The notes beneath the pieces were generated by a model, which worked only from the letters and a program-made list of their open reading frames with translations, made no database searches and was not told the origin of the DNA. DNA of 20,353 nt from Vitrella brassicaformis (lineage: Eukaryota; Sar; Vitrellaceae): assembly GCA_001179505.1 (NCBI GenBank), contig CDMY01000400.1, positions 63,749-84,101 of the forward strand, written 5' to 3'. The position numbers and the translations under genes were made by a program. Below, in pieces: positions 17,922 to 20,353 of this stretch (position 1 is its first letter; each line of letters starts with the position of its first letter).

Positions 17922-20353
17922 TCACGCCCTGTGCATGGGTGTGGTGCCGGTGTCGCCCGCGAGCGCCTTGTTCCTGGTCATCAGGAAGGCGGGGAAGCCC
18001 TCCTCGGCCTCGGTGTCCAGGTCGATCAGCTTCATGATGGTGTCATGGATCGTCTTGGCGTACTTCTGGGCCAGCGAACGGGACACAAAGTTGGAGGCAT
18101 ACTGAACAACACACAGAGCGAGAAAGAGAAAGAGAAGAGGAGGAAGTGCGGGTACAGAACAAAACGGGTGTGTGTAGTGTGTCCGTTGCTCACCTGCAGC
18201 GACCAGTTGAGTCTGCCCGAGATGGTGACCAGGTTGTGCGAGAAGAGGTTGTTGCCCACGCCGTGCTGGCTCACGCACGACCAGCTGCTCTCGATCTCCA
18301 TCTCGAAGTCGCCGCCGCCCCTCACCTCGCTGTCGCTGTCACTGCCGCTGTCCATGTTGTCGACGTGCTCGTGCAGGATCGACCGAGGCGAGTCGATCGA
18401 CGTGTGGACGATGGTGGGGGTGCGGGGGTAGCGCGACAGCCCGGCCAGCATGGTCGGCTTGCGGGGGCCGCGAGCCGACGCGCCGTTGCCCTTGCGCAGA
18501 TCCGTCGTGTCCCAGTTGCCCGTATTCTGAAAATCACAACACACACATCAATGTTGCGAGGGATGGAGGGGTGCGTGTGTGTTTCCTCGCGTACCGAGAT
18601 GAGGAACACCGAAGGGCGTGGCTTGGGGGCCAAGAGCTCGAGCATGTTGTCCAGCCGCTCGCTCTCCATGTTGTTCTTGAGGAACTTGGTCACCACGTCC
18701 CAGTCGGAGCATGCGTTGGTCGGGGTCGGCCGGTCCACCTTGCTGTGGATGCTCGTGTTGACCGTCGACGCAAACTGCCAGAAATGGTCAGCGCGGGTCG
18801 AGTGGGCCGGCACCTCCAGACCCAGGCCCATCAGACAGGTGAAGCACCCCAGACGCGGCAGCCCGTCGGCCTTGGGGGCCGGCTTGTCGCTCTTGACGTC
18901 GGCAACGGCAGGGGCGAGGGCGGGGATGCGGGGAGGGGCGCCGAGACCGCCCCTGCACGACGAGGGGCTGAGCAGCGATGGGCTGAGGTGGCTGAGGACG
19001 TCCGGGTGGCTGTCCTGCTTGTCGATGGGCAGGAGGGGGGGCGAGGGGGGCGAGTGTGAGGGCGGGAGGGGGGAGGGAGGGGGCGTGGGGTTGGTCGACG
19101 TCTTGCTCTCGGTGCGAAGGGGGGGCGGCTTGTCCTTTATGGCCTTCTGCATCCACCTGCGTGTGGAGATGGCCTGGGTGGTGTAGAGGGAGGTCTTCTG
19201 GTCCTCCTTGCCGATCAGCTGGGCGGCAGCAGAGGCGGCCGTGGCGGTCAGCACCGAGTTGAGGGGGATGTTGTGCTGCTTGCACGTCTGGATGAACTTC
19301 TTGGTCGTCGACGGATCGAACAACAGAGGCACTATCGATGTGTGCGCAGCCTACACAACACACACAGGAAGAGAATGGACGGATGCTAATGCGTTGTGAC
19401 CCCCCTTCCCCCCCTCTCCCTCCCTCCGTCCCTCGCTTCACTTCACTCGCCTCACCTGCTGCCTGTCCCTGTAGTGCTCAGCGGGGTACATGACGGAGAA
19501 GGGGTTCCTCTTCTTGACCATCAGCTTGCGGAAGAACATCGTCAGGCCCTTGCCGATCTGGAAGGCCACCTCGTCACTCACTGCGTAGATCGGCTTCGTC
19601 AGGGCGTCCAAAAGCGTCCCAGGCATCACGGACGACACCGGCGGCGGCAGCGACTCACTCACGGGCCCCCCCATGAAGGTGTTGTCGGCCATCGAGGGGA
19701 GTTCAGGGAGCGATTCCAGCGATGCGATGGTCGACGCGGAGGCGAACATGTGCAGAGGGGGAGGGGAGGTGCGGTGGGGGTTGCGGCGCTGGGCGAGGGT
19801 GTAGATGGTGTTGAGGAAGTCCTTCCAGAAGTTCTGCCGCGCCAGGCCGTCCATGATGAGGTGGTGGAAGATGCCTACGATCCACGTCCGGTACGATGGG
19901 TACAGCACCGAACCCTGCGCACATCAAGACACACCAGCACCAGACGCAGCGATGGTGCAAGGGATCGTCCGCAAATGTGTGTCCGAGTGAGGTGGGTTAC
20001 CCTTCTGATTTTCTGAGTGGTGGGTGTGGCCTGGAGCACTCTCATTCTCCAGAGAGGCCCCGTAGTGGTGGGCAGGGGGTAGTTCTGCTCATAGCGGAGG
20101 AGCTCCTCCCAATCGCTACACTGAGACATCTCTATGTCTGCACACAACACACACAGATAAGCCAAACATTGAGCACACAATGCGAGCTTGTTTCAATCTC
20201 TCTCCTTCTCCCTTCTCTCATTCTCCCTTTCTCCTCCCGGCTGTCTCGCTGTGCGTGTCTTTCGTCTTACCAGGCTCGTGGTGAGTCTCTGCCCATCTGC
20301 GCCTAATGCGCCCCCTGTGCTTGTCGACCAGGACCCTGGCGCGCAGAGCGGCG
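17922..20353 (-). CDS. HHxxxDG acyltransferase, condensation / alcohol O-acetyltransferase superfamily (5'-partial)
   Basis: Six exons are visible on the minus strand: 20353-20271 (runs off the window), 20137-20001, 19914-19456, 19350-18595, 18526-18194 and 18101-17922. They give 648 aa of one continuous frame to a TGA stop. GPLWRMRVLQ (exon 2) resembles the PLW strand that precedes the active site in these enzymes, and HHLIMDG at 19866-19846 (fragment residues 90-96) is the catalytic HHxxxDG motif, His90/His91 and Asp95. Later segments, such as a CKQHNIPLNSVLTA helix and an FWQFAST helix, fit the second half of the fold; a DFGWG motif was not found. The family (condensation domains, PapA/WES, alcohol O-acetyltransferases) moves an acyl group from a thioester to an alcohol or amine. 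Donor and acceptor are unknown. A Pro/Ser-rich insertion of roughly 80-90 residues (about 19130-18860) interrupts the second half. No carrier-protein domain is visible, so a stand-alone enzyme is more likely than a peptide synthetase. Confidence 0.8.

Noticed and set aside
18146-19186. Plus-strand open frame of 346 aa
   Set aside because: It is antisense to the acyltransferase. The minus strand has consistent splice phases and the catalytic motif; this frame has neither.

Overview
The window looks like nuclear DNA of an intron-rich, GC-rich unicellular eukaryote. Seven protein genes can be assembled from exons joined by GT-AG introns, mostly about 50-130 nt long. Intergenic DNA and introns are full of tetranucleotide microsatellites of the GACA, GGAT, GGGA and CCCT types, and of CA/GT tracts. 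One gene encodes a cysteine-rich protein with repeated C-P-x-G motifs that resembles apicomplexan oocyst wall proteins, and several upstream regions carry telomere-like CCCTAA/TAGGG motifs. Together this suggests an alveolate of the chromerid/apicomplexan side; a Vitrella-like chromerid alga is my best guess. This is inference from family content and style, not a database match.

Layout, left to right. (A) 627-1971 (+) is a membrane-anchored, thioredoxin-fold-like protein without a CxxC motif. (B) 4394-2681 (-) is an unrecognised multi-pass membrane protein. A and B converge on a microsatellite-rich spacer. (C) 4808-5448 (+), divergent from B, is a small secreted phospholipase A2-like enzyme with a C-N-E-H-D-R-C-Y active-site motif. 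(D) 7955-7025 (-) is the oocyst-wall-like cysteine-rich secreted protein. (E) 8395-10237 (+), divergent from D, is a secreted subtilisin-family protease with a complete catalytic triad. (F) 12966-12258 (-) is a small secreted precursor: signal peptide, acidic pro-segment, then cationic four-cysteine units encoded by separate phase-1 exons. From 12967 to 17921 there is a 5-kb gene-poor, low-complexity interval. (G) 20353-17922 (-), truncated at its 5' end by the window edge, is an HHxxxDG acyltransferase of the condensation-domain / alcohol O-acetyltransferase superfamily.

The most interesting structure is not a gene. The divergent D-E pair is bracketed by a diverged inverted repeat of about 0.5 kb (left about 6170-6690, right about 10590-11060). 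Each copy begins roughly 340-350 nt beyond the stop codon of the adjacent gene, and I could match five colinear exact blocks of 14-16 nt. In addition, D, E and F, all predicted to be secreted, share short upstream elements: CAGATCTT 69-132 nt before the ATG in all three, and ATGGGYTAGGGCA in D and F. A working hypothesis is a co-regulated set of secreted wall, protease and peptide genes. Gene models come from splice-site reading and frame continuity only; there is no transcript evidence.
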